DNA of 64,000 nucleotides from Saccharomonospora piscinae (GTDB lineage Bacteria > Actinomycetota > Actinomycetes > Mycobacteriales > Pseudonocardiaceae), in contig NZ_VCEK01000006.1 of the NCBI RefSeq assembly GCF_005862235.1, forward strand, positions 1-64,000. The letters are read 5' to 3'. The notes under the pieces are model-generated. The model did not search any database. It saw only the letters and a list, made by a program, of their open reading frames with translations, and was not told the origin of the DNA. The position numbers and the translations under genes were made by a program. Positions 44,628 to 57,552 of this stretch are shown one piece after another. The first letter of the stretch is position 1. Each line of letters opens with the position of its first letter.

Positions 44628-47059
44628 GACGTCGCACCCTCCTGCCGCGTTCCGGTCGTGGCGATACCGGGGTCCTCCGGTTCCGCTCCGTCCGGCACCG
44701 TGGCGAGTTCGTCGTCGCCCCGGCGGGGTTGCCGGGAGGCCGCGAGGATCAGGCTCGCCGCCCCGATGGCCGCGACCGCCAGGACCACGACCTCCCCGAG
44801 CGTGTCGAACGCCCTGAAGTCGACGATGATGGCGTTGACGACGTTGGTGGCCCCCGCCTCGGACTCCGCCCTGGCGATGTACTCGTGACTGGTCTGCGGC
44901 AGCCCGTCCCGCGAACCCGACACCAGCACCGCCAGCGTCGCGACGACGATGCCACCCATCGCGGCGATCCCCGCCTTGATCCAGCGCACCGCGGGCAGCC
45001 GGGGACGGCCGTGACTGAACCGCGACGGGAACCGGCGGAGCACGAACACGAAGACCACGAGCGTGAGCGACTCGACGAGGAACTGCGCCAGTGCGAGGTC
45101 CACTCCACCCTCGACGACGAACAGCGCGCCGATCGAGTAACCGACGAGCCCGGTGAGCAACACGGCGGTGAGCCTGCGGCGGGCGAGCACCGCCGTCACC
45201 GCCCCGGCCAGCATGAGCGACACCAGCACGGGCTGGGTCCACGAGTCGGCGAACCGCAGGTTCGACGGCCAGTGCAGGCCCGGCAGCAGTCCCAGCGCGG
45301 GTACCACGGCGGTCGTGACGACGATGACACCGAGGTACACGGGCAGGGAACCGACCTGCAACCGACCGGTCAACCACCGCGCCGTGCGGTCCAGCCCGCC
45401 GATGGCCGCGTGGTAGGTCGGCTCGGCCTGCAGCGCCGTGGGCACCCGGCCCGCGAGTGTGCGGAACACCCAGCCAGCCCGGTACGCCGCGTACCCGCCC
45501 AGCAGCACCAGCGCCGACAGGCCCAGCGTCGGCGTCAGACCGTGCCACAGCGCGAGGTGGTACCGCACGCCCTCGCTCGGATAGGCAGCCGCGTAGCGGC
45601 CGGCCAGTACCTCGACCGCTCCCGGGACGACGCCGAGGACCAGGCTCGCGAGCGCGGGAACCAGCGCGGGAGCGACGAACCGCGCACCGGGCCGCTCGAC
45701 TTCCAGCGGGGGCAGGTCCGCCCGCGTGCCGAACGCGCCCACGAGGAACCGGAGGCTGTACGCCACGGTGAGCCCCGAACCCACCACCAGCCCGATCAGC
45801 ACCACCACATCGACGGTGCCGCCGAGAACCCCGCCGCGCAGGTACGCCTCCAGCGCCGCTTCCTTGCCGACGAATCCCAGCAGCGGTGGCACACCGGCCA
45901 TCGAGGCCAGCGCGAGCGCGGCCACCCCGGCCAGTACCGGCCAGCGGCGTCCCAGCCCGGACAGTTCCCGCACGTCGCGCGTGCCCGCGCGCTTGTCGAT
46001 GATGCCGGTGACGAGGAACAGCGTGGACTTGAACAGACCGTGGGCGAGAATGAGCGTGGCACCGGCCAGTGCCGAGACGAAACCGCCCGAACCGACCAGC
46101 ACGGTCAGAAAGCCCAGCTGGCTCACCGTGCCGAACGCGAGCAGCGTCTTGAGGTCGTTCTGCCGCAGGGCCCGCAACGCGCCCAGGATCATCGTCCAGA
46201 GCCCGAACCCGACGACCGGAATCCACCACGCCGGAAACGACGAGAATCCCGGCGCGAATCGCGCGACCAGGTACACCCCGGCCTTCACCATCGCCGCCGC
46301 GTGCAGGTAGGCGCTCACCGGAGTGGGGGCGACCATCGCGGCGGGCAGCCAGAAGTGGAACGGGAACTGGGCCGACTTCGTGAACGCCCCCGCGAGCAGC
46401 AGGATCACGGCCACGCTCACCAGCGCCCCGCCGGGCGGCGGGTCGGCCACGATCTCGGAGATCCGCACGGTGCCCGCGGCGGTGGCGAGCAGGATCAGCC
46501 CCAGCAGCATCGCCAGCCCGCCCCCGGCCGTCACCAGCAACGCCTCGGTGGCCGACCGCCTGGCCTTCCTCGTCCTGCCGTCCCCGCCCACGAGCAGGAA
46601 GGAGCACACGGTGGTCAGTTCCCAGAACAGGTAGAACGAGAAGACGTCGTCGACCAGAACGAGCCCCAGCATCGCCCCGGCGAACGCGACGAGCAGCGCG
46701 GCGTTGCGCCCGATATTCGGGTCGTCCGGCTTGGCATAGCACCCGTAGTAGAAAAGCACGAGCGCGCCGATTCCGGAGACCAGCAATGCCAGCAGAACCG
46801 AGAGCGCGTCGATTCGCAGGCTGATTCCGAGATCGATGGCGGGCGCCCAGGCGACGTATTCCTGGGTCAGTTCACCGCCGAAGGCTCCTCCGGAGAAGAA
46901 GACCAGCAGGACGACCAGCGCCACGGCGGACAGCACACCGCCGACCACGAAGGCGACGCGCCCCCATCTCTGCGCCACCGAGGGCAACACCAGCGCGAGG
47001 GCGAAATGGGCCAGAATCGCCGCGAGCATAGGTGTCACCGCCGTGTCAGGTCCAAGCAT
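44624..47059 (-). CDS. mnhA: Mrp/Mnh antiporter subunit A
   Basis: An 811-residue subunit: a NuoL-like proton channel core (about 1-500, with FPFHFWLPAAMVAPTPVSAYLHAAAMVKAGVYL) plus the MrpA-specific C-terminal module (about 600-760) that includes the MrpB-like/DUF4040 domain (LTAVLLTGLVGYSIGALFVVEGGVDLALAQFLVESL). First gene of the operon. ATG at 47059 gives MLGPDTAVTPMLAAIL; ATG at 47029 is an alternative. The complex uses the proton gradient to expel Na+ or other monovalent cations, aiding alkali and salt tolerance. Confidence 0.95.
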   Translation of the reverse strand: MLGPDTAVTPMLAAILAHFALALVLPSVAQRWGRVAFVVGGVLSAVALVVLLVFFSGGAFGGELTQEYVAWAPAIDLGISLRIDALSVLLALLVSGIGALVLFYYGCYAKPDDPNIGRNAALLVAFAGAMLGLVLVDDVFSFYLFWELTTVCSFLLVGGDGRTRKARRSATEALLVTAGGGLAMLLGLILLATAAGTVRISEIVADPPPGGALVSVAVILLLAGAFTKSAQFPFHFWLPAAMVAPTPVSAYLHAAAMVKAGVYLVARFAPGFSSFPAWWIPVVGFGLWTMILGALRALRQNDLKTLLAFGTVSQLGFLTVLVGSGGFVSALAGATLILAHGLFKSTLFLVTGIIDKRAGTRDVRELSGLGRRWPVLAGVAALALASMAGVPPLLGFVGKEAALEAYLRGGVLGGTVDVVVLIGLVVGSGLTVAYSLRFLVGAFGTRADLPPLEVERPGARFVAPALVPALASLVLGVVPGAVEVLAGRYAAAYPSEGVRYHLALWHGLTPTLGLSALVLLGGYAAYRAGWVFRTLAGRVPTALQAEPTYHAAIGGLDRTARWLTGRLQVGSLPVYLGVIVVTTAVVPALGLLPGLHWPSNLRFADSWTQPVLVSLMLAGAVTAVLARRRLTAVLLTGLVGYSIGALFVVEGGVDLALAQFLVESLTLVVFVFVLRRFPSRFSHGRPRLPAVRWIKAGIAAMGGIVVATLAVLVSGSRDGLPQTSHEYIARAESEAGATNVVNAIIVDFRAFDTLGEVVVLAVAAIGAASLILAASRQPRRGDDELATVPDGAEPEDPGIATTGTRQEGATS

Positions 47060-47310
47060 CGTTGTCGGGCTCGACCGGGGAGTTCACCGCATCCAGCGAA
47101 TCAACATCATGTAACCCCGTGCGTGGTTCCATCCTACAGAGCGGCCTTTCGGCATCGCAGGGCAAATGATCGATGTGGCGCGTGATGATCTTCTCAGTCT
47201 CCCGGCGCCGATTCCGTAGTAAAGTCGATAATTCGCTCTCGCGCCCGGCGGGGCCGCCGCACGGTCCCTCGGCGGTCACCCGCCCGCCCGCGTGGGTTAC
47301 CGTTGACCCC

Positions 47311-47793
47311 GTGAACGTCGACGTAACCCCCCTGCCGGGAATCGGCGTCCGGAAGGACTTCGGCCTGGCCAACGGCCGGCGGGTGGGCGTGGTCACCCAC
47401 CGCGACGGCACGATCGAGCTGATCGTGTCCAAGTCCGAGGACCCCGACGCCTGCCTGGCCTCGCTGCCGCTGCGCGCCGAGGAGGCCGCCACCCTGGCCA
47501 ACCTGCTGGGCGCCCCGCAACTGGTGGCGCAGCTGATCGAGGAGCACCGCGACGTGCCCGGCATCAGCACCAGACCGCTGGGGATCAAGGCACCGTCGCC
47601 GTTCGACGGCCGCACCCTCGGCGAGACCGCTCTGCGCAGCCGCACCGGCGTGTCGGTGGTCGCGGTCATGCGCGCGGGCCAGGTGCATCCCTCGCCCGCA
47701 CCCGACTTCCTGCTCACCGGCGGGGACGTTCTCGTCGCCGTCGGCACCTCCGAAGGGCTCGACGAGGCCGCCAAGATCCTGCACCACGGCTGA
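47311..47793 (+). CDS. KhtT-like TrkA_C regulatory protein
   Basis: A 160-residue soluble protein. An N-terminal domain (LPGIGVRKDFGLANGRRVGVVTHRDG) and a C-terminal TrkA_C domain (RTLGETALRSRTGVSVVAVMRAGQ, then DFLLTGGDVLVAVGT). This is the layout of KhtT, the soluble subunit that gates the K+/H+ antiporter KhtU, and an antiporter gene follows after 9 bp. GTG at 47311 was chosen because the frame upstream is not protein-like. It diverges from the Mrp operon over about 250 bp, in which I see no other feature. Confidence 0.88.
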   Translation: MNVDVTPLPGIGVRKDFGLANGRRVGVVTHRDGTIELIVSKSEDPDACLASLPLRAEEAATLANLLGAPQLVAQLIEEHRDVPGISTRPLGIKAPSPFDGRTLGETALRSRTGVSVVAVMRAGQVHPSPAPDFLLTGGDVLVAVGTSEGLDEAAKILHHG

Positions 47794-47802
47794 GGCACCC
47801 GC

Positions 47803-48996
47803 GTGGACCACACCGCACTGTCGCTGCTCGAACTCGGCGCTGTGTTCTTCGGCCTTGGCGTGCTGGGCAGGCTCGCGGGGCGCATCGGGCTCTCCCCGAT
47901 CCCGCTGTATCTGCTGGGCGGGCTCGCTTTCGGCCACGGCGGGGTGTTCCCGCTGGGCGACATCAGTGGCTTCACGACGCTGGCGAGCGAGATCGGTGTC
48001 GTGCTGCTCCTGCTCACGCTCGGCCTGGAGTACACGGCGGACGAGCTGTTCACGGGCCTGCGACGGTCGTGGATGGCCGGGCTGCTCGACATCGTCCTCA
48101 ACGCGGCGCCCGGTGCGGCCGTCGCGCTGATCCTGGGCTGGGGCCCGCTCGGAGCGCTGGCGCTGGGCGGCATCACCTACATCTCGTCGTCGGGGATCAT
48201 CGCGAAGGTGCTCGGGGACCTGGGCAGGCTCGGCAACCGGGAGACCCCGGTGGTGCTGTCGATCCTCGTGTTCGAGGACCTCGTCATGGCCGTGTACCTG
48301 CCGATCCTCACGGCGGTGCTGGCCGGAGTGAGTTTCGTGGGCGGCCTGACCGCGGTGGGCATCTCGCTGTCGGTGGTCTCGGTGGTGATGCTCGTCGCCC
48401 TGCGCTACGGCCGCTACGTCTCCGCCGTCGTCGACAGCGACGACCGCGAGGTCTTCCTGCTGAAGGTGCTCGGCGCGGCCCTGCTCGTGGCGGGGCTGGC
48501 CTCGGCCATGCAGGTCTCGGCCGCGGTGGGCGCCTTCCTGCTCGGGATCGCCATCTCGGGTTCGACGGCCGAGAACGCCACGAAGTTGCTGGAGCCGTTG
48601 CGCGACCTGTTCGCGGCCGTGTTCTTCGTGGTCTTCGGCCTCAACACCGATCCGCGCGCGATCCCACCCGTGCTGTTGTGGGCGCTGGTGCTGGCCGTGG
48701 TGACCACGGTGACGAAGGTCGTGACCGGCTGGTGGGCGGCCCGGCGAGCGGGGATCGGACCGATGGGCCGTGCCCGCGCGGGGGCGGCGCTGGTCGCGCG
48801 CGGCGAGTTCTCCATCGTCATCGCCGGGTTCGCCGTGGCCGCAGGCGCGGTCGAGGGGCAGCTCGCCGCGCTCGCGGCCACGTACGTGTTGCTGATGGCG
48901 ATACTCGGCCCGATCGCGGCCCGGGTGGTCGAACCGGTGGCTCGGCGCGTGTCGCGGTCCCGGCCCCCCGCCGCGCCCGATCCCGCATCGCCATGA
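47803..48996 (+). CDS. KhtU-like CPA2 cation/proton antiporter
   Basis: A 397-residue membrane protein with about 12-13 transmembrane helices of the Na+/H+ exchanger (CPA2, KefB/KhtU) type. ISSSGIIAKVLGDLGRLGNRETPVVLSILVFEDLVMAVYLPIL carries the conserved ED pair of CPA2 transporters, and ARAGAALVARGEFSIVIAGFAVAAG the RGEFS motif. Together with the preceding KhtT-like gene it probably extrudes K+ (or similar) in exchange for protons under soluble-subunit control. GTG start. Confidence 0.9.
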   Translation: MDHTALSLLELGAVFFGLGVLGRLAGRIGLSPIPLYLLGGLAFGHGGVFPLGDISGFTTLASEIGVVLLLLTLGLEYTADELFTGLRRSWMAGLLDIVLNAAPGAAVALILGWGPLGALALGGITYISSSGIIAKVLGDLGRLGNRETPVVLSILVFEDLVMAVYLPILTAVLAGVSFVGGLTAVGISLSVVSVVMLVALRYGRYVSAVVDSDDREVFLLKVLGAALLVAGLASAMQVSAAVGAFLLGIAISGSTAENATKLLEPLRDLFAAVFFVVFGLNTDPRAIPPVLLWALVLAVVTTVTKVVTGWWAARRAGIGPMGRARAGAALVARGEFSIVIAGFAVAAGAVEGQLAALAATYVLLMAILGPIAARVVEPVARRVSRSRPPAAPDPASP

Positions 48997-49081
48997 TCAA
49001 CTAAGCCGGACTTCACCCGGACGAGTACACATACTCGCTAAGGTGGGCGAGACCTGACCCCGTCGGAAAGGTGTTCGTCCG

Positions 49082-49612
49082 GTGCTCGCCTGGCTGTGCG
49101 TCTCACTCGGTGTCGCGTTCGGCACCTCGGTGTTGCCGGTCATGAGCGCCGAGTTGTTCGTCATCGGCCTGCTCACCAGCGATCCGACTCTGCCGTGGCT
49201 GGGGATCGGCGCGACCGTCGCGGTGGGTCAGGTCGCGGGCAAGCTGCTCTACTACCTGGCGGCCCGCGGCAGTATCCGCCTGCCGTCCGCGATGCATCGC
49301 GCCCAGCGCCGTGGCCGCGAGCCGAAGCCACCGTCACCGCGCCGGGAACGCTGGCGGCTGCGGACCAAGCGGCTGCGGATGCTGATCGAGGCGGTGCGCG
49401 AACGGTGCCACCGGCACCCGCACTGGATGACCACCACCTACGGCGTCAGCGCGGTGTTCGGCCTGCCGCCCTACATGGCGACGACCGTGCTCGCGGGGCT
49501 GGCCCGGATGCGGCTGTCGCTGTTTCTCACGGTCGGCCTGCTCGGCCGGTTCGTCCGGTTCAGCACGCTCGCGGCGGCACCGGCCGTGTTCGCCACCCTG
49601 TTCCGGGCCTGA
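49082..49612 (+). CDS. Small polytopic membrane protein (VTT/YqaA-like)
   Basis: A 176-residue protein with about four hydrophobic segments and a basic central loop (HRAQRRGREPKPPSPRRERWRLRTKRLR). FGTSVLPVMSAELFVIGLL and GVSAVFGLPPYMATTVLAGLARMRLSLFLTVGLLGRFVRF resemble the re-entrant loops of SNARE-associated/DedA-like proteins, but the match is loose. Single gene, GTG start; converges with the dapB-downstream gene. Confidence 0.65.
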   Translation: MLAWLCVSLGVAFGTSVLPVMSAELFVIGLLTSDPTLPWLGIGATVAVGQVAGKLLYYLAARGSIRLPSAMHRAQRRGREPKPPSPRRERWRLRTKRLRMLIEAVRERCHRHPHWMTTTYGVSAVFGLPPYMATTVLAGLARMRLSLFLTVGLLGRFVRFSTLAAAPAVFATLFRA

Positions 49613-49624
49613 AAGCGTGAACAC

Positions 49625-52208
<2,584 letters not shown>

Positions 52209-52308
52209 GACCTCGTCGACTCACCTCGCCCGAACGGCCCGTCTCCCCCGGTGCGGGCGGCGACGGGCCGTTCGGTGTCGTTCGTTGTGGTTGTGCGGTT
52301 GCCGGGTG

Positions 52309-54750
52309 TTACTCGATGTCGGCGGGGCCCGACGACGTGCCCTCGCCCGAGTCGGCCTGGTCGCCGCCCTTGTCGGCACCGCCCTTGTCGCCGCCCCGGT
52401 TGCGCCCGCCACGACGGGTGCGCTGACGCGGGCGGTCGGACCTGGCCGCCGCCTCGGACTCCTGCTCCGCGTCCGCGGCGGGCTGGTCACCGCTCGCCTG
52501 CTCCGGCTCGGGCGTGGCGGCCGGAGCCGCTTCGCCCTCACTTTCGTCCTTGACGACCACGAGGCTGATCTTGCCGCGGCTGTCGATGTCGGCGATCTCC
52601 ACCCGCAGCTTGTCGCCGACGTTCACGACGTCCTCGACCTTCGACACGCGCTTGCCCTCGCCCAGCTTGGAGATGTGGACCAGGCCGTCCTTGCCGGGCA
52701 GCAGGGACACGAAGGCGCCGAACGCCGCCGTCTTGACCACCGTGCCGAGGAACCGCTCCCCGACCTTCGGCAGCTGCGGGTTGGCGATCGCGTTGATCTT
52801 GTCGATCGCGGCCTCGGCCGAGGGACCGTCGGCGGCTCCGACGTAGATCGTGCCGTCGTCCTCGATGGAGATGTCGGCGCCGGTCTCCTCGGTGATCGAG
52901 TTGATCATCTTGCCCTTCGGGCCGATGACCTCACCGATCTTGTCAACCGGCACCTTCACGCTGGTCACCCGCGGCGCGAACGGGCTCATGTCGTCCGGGT
53001 CGGCGATGGCCTCGGCCATCACGTCCAGGATGGTGAGCCGGGCGTCCCGCGCCTGGTTCAGCGCGGCGGCGAGGACGTCGGAAGGAATGCCGTCGAGCTT
53101 CGTGTCGAGCTGCAGCGCCGTGATGACGTCCTTGGTGCCCGCGACCTTGAAGTCCATGTCACCGAAGGCGTCCTCCGCGCCGAGGATGTCGGTGAGCGCG
53201 ACGTAGCGCTTCTCGCCGTCGACCTCGTCGGACACCAGGCCCATCGCGATGCCCGCCACCGGGCCGCGCAGCGGCACACCGGCGTTGTAGAGGCTCATCG
53301 TGGACGCGCACACCGAGCCCATCGACGTCGAGCCGTTCGAGCCCAGCGCCTCGGAGACCTGCCGGATGGCGTACGGGAAGTCGTCGCGCTTCGGCACCAC
53401 CGGCACCAGCGCGCGCTCGGCGAGCATGCCGTGGCCGATCTCGCGCCGCTTCGGCGTGCCGACCCGGCCGGTCTCCCCCGTCGAGAACGGCGGGAAGTTG
53501 TAGTGGTGCAGGTAGCGCTTGCGGGTCTCCGGGGCCAGCGTGTCGAGCTGCTGCTCCATGCGGAGCATGTTCAGCGTGGTGACGCCGAGGATCTGGGTCT
53601 CGCCGCGCTCGAACAGCGCCGATCCGTGGGCCCTCGGGATCACCGAGACCTCGGCGGCGAGCTGCCGGATGTCGGTGATCCCACGGCCGTCGATGCGCAC
53701 CTTGTCCCGCAGGATGCGCTGCCGGATGAGCTGTTTGGTCAGCGAACGGAACGCGGCGCCGACCTCCTTGTCCCTGCCCTCGAAGGCCTCGCCCTCGCCG
53801 AGGCCGACGCGCTCCAGCACGGTGGCCTTGACCTCGTCGGTGGCGGTGTCGCGGTCCTGCTTGCCCGCGATGGTCAGCGCCTTCGTGAGGTCGTCGGTCG
53901 CGAGCGCCGCGACGGCGTCGTAGGCGTCCTGCTGGTACGCCGGGAACACCGGGAAGTCGCCGACGGGCTTCGCAGCCACGTCCATGAGCCGCTGCTGCGC
54001 CTCGCACAGCGCGCGGATGAACGGCTTGGCGGCGTCGAGACCCTCGGCGACGGTGGTCTCCGTGGGAGCCGTGGCACCCTCCGCCACCAGGTCCAGGGTG
54101 TTCTCGGTGCCCTCGGCCTCGACCATCATGATCGCGACGTCCTCGGGGCGCTCACCCACGATGCGGCCCGCGACGACCATGTTGAACGTGGCGCGCTCCA
54201 GCTGCGACCAGGTCGGGAACGCCACCCACTGGTCCTCGATGAGCGCGACCCGCACGCCACCGATGGGGCCGGAGAACGGCAGGCCGCCGATCTGGGTCGA
54301 CGCCGACGCGGCGTTGATCGCCAGCACGTCGTACGGGTCGTCCGGGTGCAGGCTCTGCACGGTGATGACGACCTGGATCTCGTTGCGCAGTCCGTCGGCG
54401 AACGACGGGCGCAGCGGCCGGTCGATGAGCCGGCAGGTCAGCACGGCGTCCGTGGACGGACGGCCCTCGCGGCGGAAGAACGCGCCGGGGATGCGCCCCG
54501 CCGCGTACATGCGCTCCTCGACGTCCACCGTCAGCGGGAAGAAGTCGAAGTGTTCCTTGGGCTGCTTCGACGCCGTCGTCGCCGACAGCAGCATGGTCTC
54601 GTCGTCCAGGTAGGCGACCACGGAACCGGCCGCCTGCTTGGCGAGCCTGCCCGTCTCGAAGCGGACCGTACGGCTGCCGAAGCGCCCGTTGTCCAGGACG
54701 GCTTCCGTCTCGTGTACGGCCGGTGCGGCTGTGCCGCTGATGTCAGTCAT
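52309..54750 (-). CDS. pnp: Polyribonucleotide nucleotidyltransferase (PNPase)
   Basis: An 813-residue 3'-to-5' phosphorolytic exoribonuclease. Two RNase PH domains, a helical linker, the KH domain ([17 protein letters not shown]) and the S1 domain ([31 protein letters not shown]) are in order. The last 75 residues are a low-complexity acidic and RG/GDKGG-rich tail common in actinobacteria. It lies downstream of rpsO with a strong hairpin between them. Confidence 0.97.
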   Translation of the reverse strand: MTDISGTAAPAVHETEAVLDNGRFGSRTVRFETGRLAKQAAGSVVAYLDDETMLLSATTASKQPKEHFDFFPLTVDVEERMYAAGRIPGAFFRREGRPSTDAVLTCRLIDRPLRPSFADGLRNEIQVVITVQSLHPDDPYDVLAINAASASTQIGGLPFSGPIGGVRVALIEDQWVAFPTWSQLERATFNMVVAGRIVGERPEDVAIMMVEAEGTENTLDLVAEGATAPTETTVAEGLDAAKPFIRALCEAQQRLMDVAAKPVGDFPVFPAYQQDAYDAVAALATDDLTKALTIAGKQDRDTATDEVKATVLERVGLGEGEAFEGRDKEVGAAFRSLTKQLIRQRILRDKVRIDGRGITDIRQLAAEVSVIPRAHGSALFERGETQILGVTTLNMLRMEQQLDTLAPETRKRYLHHYNFPPFSTGETGRVGTPKRREIGHGMLAERALVPVVPKRDDFPYAIRQVSEALGSNGSTSMGSVCASTMSLYNAGVPLRGPVAGIAMGLVSDEVDGEKRYVALTDILGAEDAFGDMDFKVAGTKDVITALQLDTKLDGIPSDVLAAALNQARDARLTILDVMAEAIADPDDMSPFAPRVTSVKVPVDKIGEVIGPKGKMINSITEETGADISIEDDGTIYVGAADGPSAEAAIDKINAIANPQLPKVGERFLGTVVKTAAFGAFVSLLPGKDGLVHISKLGEGKRVSKVEDVVNVGDKLRVEIADIDSRGKISLVVVKDESEGEAAPAATPEPEQASGDQPAADAEQESEAAARSDRPRQRTRRGGRNRGGDKGGADKGGDQADSGEGTSSGPADIE

Positions 54751-54930
54751 TGCTGTTGTTACTCCTCGTACGTCCTGGGCGGACGCCTCCCCGCTCGTCG
54801 GGGCACGCGCGAGGCACGAGGCCGGTCATCGATCGAAGCCGACGGGTCTTGACCCGGCGGCCACTACCGAGGACCGGCTGCGGCGTCCTCGTGCGCAGGT
54901 GCGCTCGCCCATCATCTTGCTCTCTTTGTG

Positions 54931-54969
54931 CCGAGGGGGCGCGACCCTCGCCGGGTCACGCCCCCTCGG
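54931..54969 (-). terminator. rpsO-pnp intergenic hairpin
   Basis: Minus strand: CCGAGGGGGCGTGACCC, loop GGCGA/GCGAG-type 5 nt, GGGTCGCGCCCCCTCGG; a 17-bp stem with one G-U pair, starting 6 nt after the rpsO stop. In other bacteria including Streptomyces, such hairpins both attenuate read-through and serve as RNase III sites for autoregulation of pnp. Confidence 0.85.
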
Positions 54970-54975
54970 AGTCTG

Positions 54976-55245
54976 TCATCGACGCAGACCGAGTCGCTGG
55001 ATCAGCGAACGGTACCGGGCGATGTCCACGCGCGTCAGGTAGTTGAGCAACCGGCGGCGGCGGCCGACCAGCAGCAACAGGCCACGACGCGAGTGGTGGT
55101 CCCCCTTGTGCATCTTCAGGTGCTCGGTGAGACCGGTGATCCGCTTCGTCAGCATGGCCACCTGGGCCTCGGGCGATCCCGTGTCGGACTCGTGCAGCCC
55201 GTACTCCGCGAGGATCGACTTCTTCTGGTCGGTGGTCAGCGCCAC
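54976..55245 (-). CDS. rpsO: 30S ribosomal protein S15
   Basis: An 89-residue protein with the S15 pattern: [63 protein letters not shown] start at 55245 follows AAGGAG by 7 nt. It binds the central domain of 16S rRNA early in 30S assembly. Confidence 0.97.
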   Translation of the reverse strand: MALTTDQKKSILAEYGLHESDTGSPEAQVAMLTKRITGLTEHLKMHKGDHHSRRGLLLLVGRRRRLLNYLTRVDIARYRSLIQRLGLRR

Positions 55246-55364
55246 GCGTTCACTCCTTGTGATTGTGCCGTGTCGGGTCGAACGAGTACCGGCCACCACG
55301 GACCGCAGCCGGACTCCACCGTCCGAGCCTATCAGCCGCCCGAGGCCACCGCGCTCGCGCACAG

Positions 55365-55922
55365 TCAGCGCGGCACGTCGAGCCCTACCCGGTCCACCAC
55401 GCCGTACCGCGGCCCGACCCCTGGCTCACCTGCGGGATCGCTGCGCAGCAGCACCACCTCCCGCGCCGTCCACGCCGGGCCCGCGAACGCGGTGAGTGAG
55501 CGCCGCCACCGCTCGATGGCCGCCTGCGCCGCCCGGTCCTCGCGGTGGGTCCCGCGCCGGGCGAGCGCCAGCGTGAGGTGGCCGACGTAGGGCCGGTCCC
55601 TGCACTCGGGCCGCGCCGCCTCGGCGAGCGCGGCCAGTCCCTCGCCACGAACCCCCAGCCAGAGCACTCCCCGAAACGATCCCGCGCCGGCCAGTCTCAC
55701 CTCGGTGGCCGCCTGTCCCGACAGCCGCTCGCGCAGCCAGCGGCTACGGGGCTCCGGCGGTTCGTGACCGTAGAAACCGAGCGTGACGTGCCACTGCGCC
55801 GCCGCCGTCCACCGGAGCGCGGAGTCACCCTCGACCCGGTGCGACCGCAGCTCCCGGCGCAGCGCGGTCACCACCTCGGGCGGCGGGACGACGGCGCTGA
55901 ACAGCTTCACCCGGTCCGGCAC
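55365..55922 (-). CDS. thpR: RNA 2',3'-cyclic phosphodiesterase (2'-5' RNA ligase family)
   Basis: A 185-residue 2H-superfamily phosphoesterase. Both catalytic motifs are visible: HVTLGFYG and HLTLALARR, about 90 residues apart. The bacterial enzymes open 2',3'-cyclic phosphates and can catalyse 2'-5' ligation in vitro. ATG start [14 protein letters not shown] is usual for the family. Confidence 0.9.
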   Translation of the reverse strand: MPDRVKLFSAVVPPPEVVTALRRELRSHRVEGDSALRWTAAAQWHVTLGFYGHEPPEPRSRWLRERLSGQAATEVRLAGAGSFRGVLWLGVRGEGLAALAEAARPECRDRPYVGHLTLALARRGTHREDRAAQAAIERWRRSLTAFAGPAWTAREVVLLRSDPAGEPGVGPRYGVVDRVGLDVPR

Positions 55923-55947
55923 GCGGTCCAGTGTCCTCTCCCGGGCA

Positions 55948-56427
55948 CTACTCGGTCTTGCCAGCCCTGCGCAACAGGTCGGCGATGGCCGGGAAGTCGG
56001 TGTCGAGCCGCTCGGCGGCCTCGAGCAGGTTCTCCTCCTCGGCGATCTCGCGCAGTGTTCCGAGCACCGTGGTCTCGTCGGGCCCGAGCCCGACGGGGAA
56101 GCTGTCCCGGTTCACCGTCGGACGGGACGCCTTCACGTCCTCCAACGCCGTACGGAGTGCCTCCTTGGTCCCCGCGGCCACGTCCGGGGTGAGCACCTTC
56201 CGTTCGAGCATGATCAACCGCGCCAGCACGACCGGATTGCCGATCTTCGCCCGGCGTCCGCTCATGACCTGACTCAACATGGGAGCGCTGATGCCCAGCA
56301 CCTCAGCCAGATACGCCTGGGAGACGTCGAAGGCGACCACGAGTCTGCGTACCCGGTCCCCGAGTGGCTCGCCGTACCACTCGCGCTGCAGCGCGATGTT
56401 CCGCTGGACGATCTTGTGGTCATCCAC
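55948..56427 (-). CDS. Helix-turn-helix (XRE-like) regulator
   Basis: A 159-residue protein with an HTH in RRLVVAFDVSQAYLAEVLGISAPMLSQVMSGRRAKIGNPVV, then an extended helical C-terminus (LLEAAERLDTDFPAIADLLRRAGKTE). This type is common next to ribF/thpR in Pseudonocardiaceae. GTG at 56427 is preferred; an ATG at 56487 would extend it by 20 residues. Target unknown. Confidence 0.82.
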   Translation of the reverse strand: MDDHKIVQRNIALQREWYGEPLGDRVRRLVVAFDVSQAYLAEVLGISAPMLSQVMSGRRAKIGNPVVLARLIMLERKVLTPDVAAGTKEALRTALEDVKASRPTVNRDSFPVGLGPDETTVLGTLREIAEEENLLEAAERLDTDFPAIADLLRRAGKTE

Positions 56428-56559
56428 GGTCGAGTTCCGCTCCCCTCCACGGCACCGACCGGCGGGGCACCGGCCCGTGTCCAGCATCTTGTCAGGCCCC
56501 GCGACGGACCGGGGCCGAATGGCCGAGACATTCGCAATCGCACCGTCCGGTGCGGCGGC

Positions 56560-57519
56560 TCACCGGCGCAGCAGCTCGCGGGTGCGCGCGACGTCGTCGT
56601 CGATCTGCGCGACGAGCCCCTCCGGGCTCTCGAAAGTGACCTGCCCGCGCAGCCGGGTCACGAAGTCGAGCGCCACCTGCTGCCCGTAGAGGTCGGCGTC
56701 CAGTTCGAGCACGAAGGCCTCGACGGTGCGCTCCCGGCCGGAGAACGTCGGGTTGGTGCCCACCGACACGGCGGCGGGCAGGCGCTCGTCCTCCCTGCCC
56801 TGCCGCACGAACCAGCACGTGTAGACGCCGTCGGCGGGCACGGCCGCGAACCGGGGCAGCGAAAGGTTCGCCGTGGGATAGCCGAGTTCACGGCCACGGC
56901 CGTCGCCGCGCACGACGATGCCCTCCAGCCGGTGCGGCCTGCCCAGTGCCTCGGCCGCCGCCACCACGTCGCCCGCGTCGATGCACGACCGGACGTAGGT
57001 CGACGAGTAGGTGATCTCGGTGGTGTCGCCGTCCTCGGGAACGGCGCGGCCCCGCAGCGTCGCCTCGTGCGCGGTGAAGCCGAACCGCCTGCCGAGTGCG
57101 CGCAGCGTCTCCACGGTGCCCGCGGCCTTATGGCCGAAGCGGAAGTTCTCGCCCACGATCACGGTCGCGGCATGCAGGTGGTCGACGAGGACCTCGTGGA
57201 CGAACTCGTCGGGACTGAGCCGCGACAGCTCCGGTGTGAACGGCAGCACCGCGAACACGTCGACGCCGAGCTGTTCCACCAGATCGGCCTTGCGGGTCAG
57301 TGTGGTGAGCTGTGCGGGATGGCTGCCGGGACGCACCACCTCGGTCGGGTGCGGGTCGAACGTGAGCACCACGCTGGGCAGCCCCCGCTGCCGCGCGGTC
57401 CGCACGGTCTTCTCGATCAGCGCCTGGTGTCCCCTGTGGACGCCGTCGAACACGCCTATCGTCACCACGCACCGGCCCCAGTCGCCTGGCAGATCCGCCA
57501 CACCACGCCATCGCTGCAC
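56560..57519 (-). CDS. ribF: Bifunctional riboflavin kinase/FAD synthetase
   Basis: A 319-residue enzyme making FMN and FAD. The N-terminal adenylyltransferase has VTIGVFDGVHRGHQALI and the later STYVRSCIDAGD; the C-terminal kinase has GRELGYPTANL. GTG at 57519 gives VQRWRGVADLPGDWGRC, the family start; the ATG 33 bp upstream is an alternative. It follows truB directly, as in many bacteria. Confidence 0.94.
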   Translation of the reverse strand: MQRWRGVADLPGDWGRCVVTIGVFDGVHRGHQALIEKTVRTARQRGLPSVVLTFDPHPTEVVRPGSHPAQLTTLTRKADLVEQLGVDVFAVLPFTPELSRLSPDEFVHEVLVDHLHAATVIVGENFRFGHKAAGTVETLRALGRRFGFTAHEATLRGRAVPEDGDTTEITYSSTYVRSCIDAGDVVAAAEALGRPHRLEGIVVRGDGRGRELGYPTANLSLPRFAAVPADGVYTCWFVRQGREDERLPAAVSVGTNPTFSGRERTVEAFVLELDADLYGQQVALDFVTRLRGQVTFESPEGLVAQIDDDVARTRELLRR

Positions 57520-57552
57520 GTGGTGCAGCGTAGCCGCCTGCCGGGGGATCAC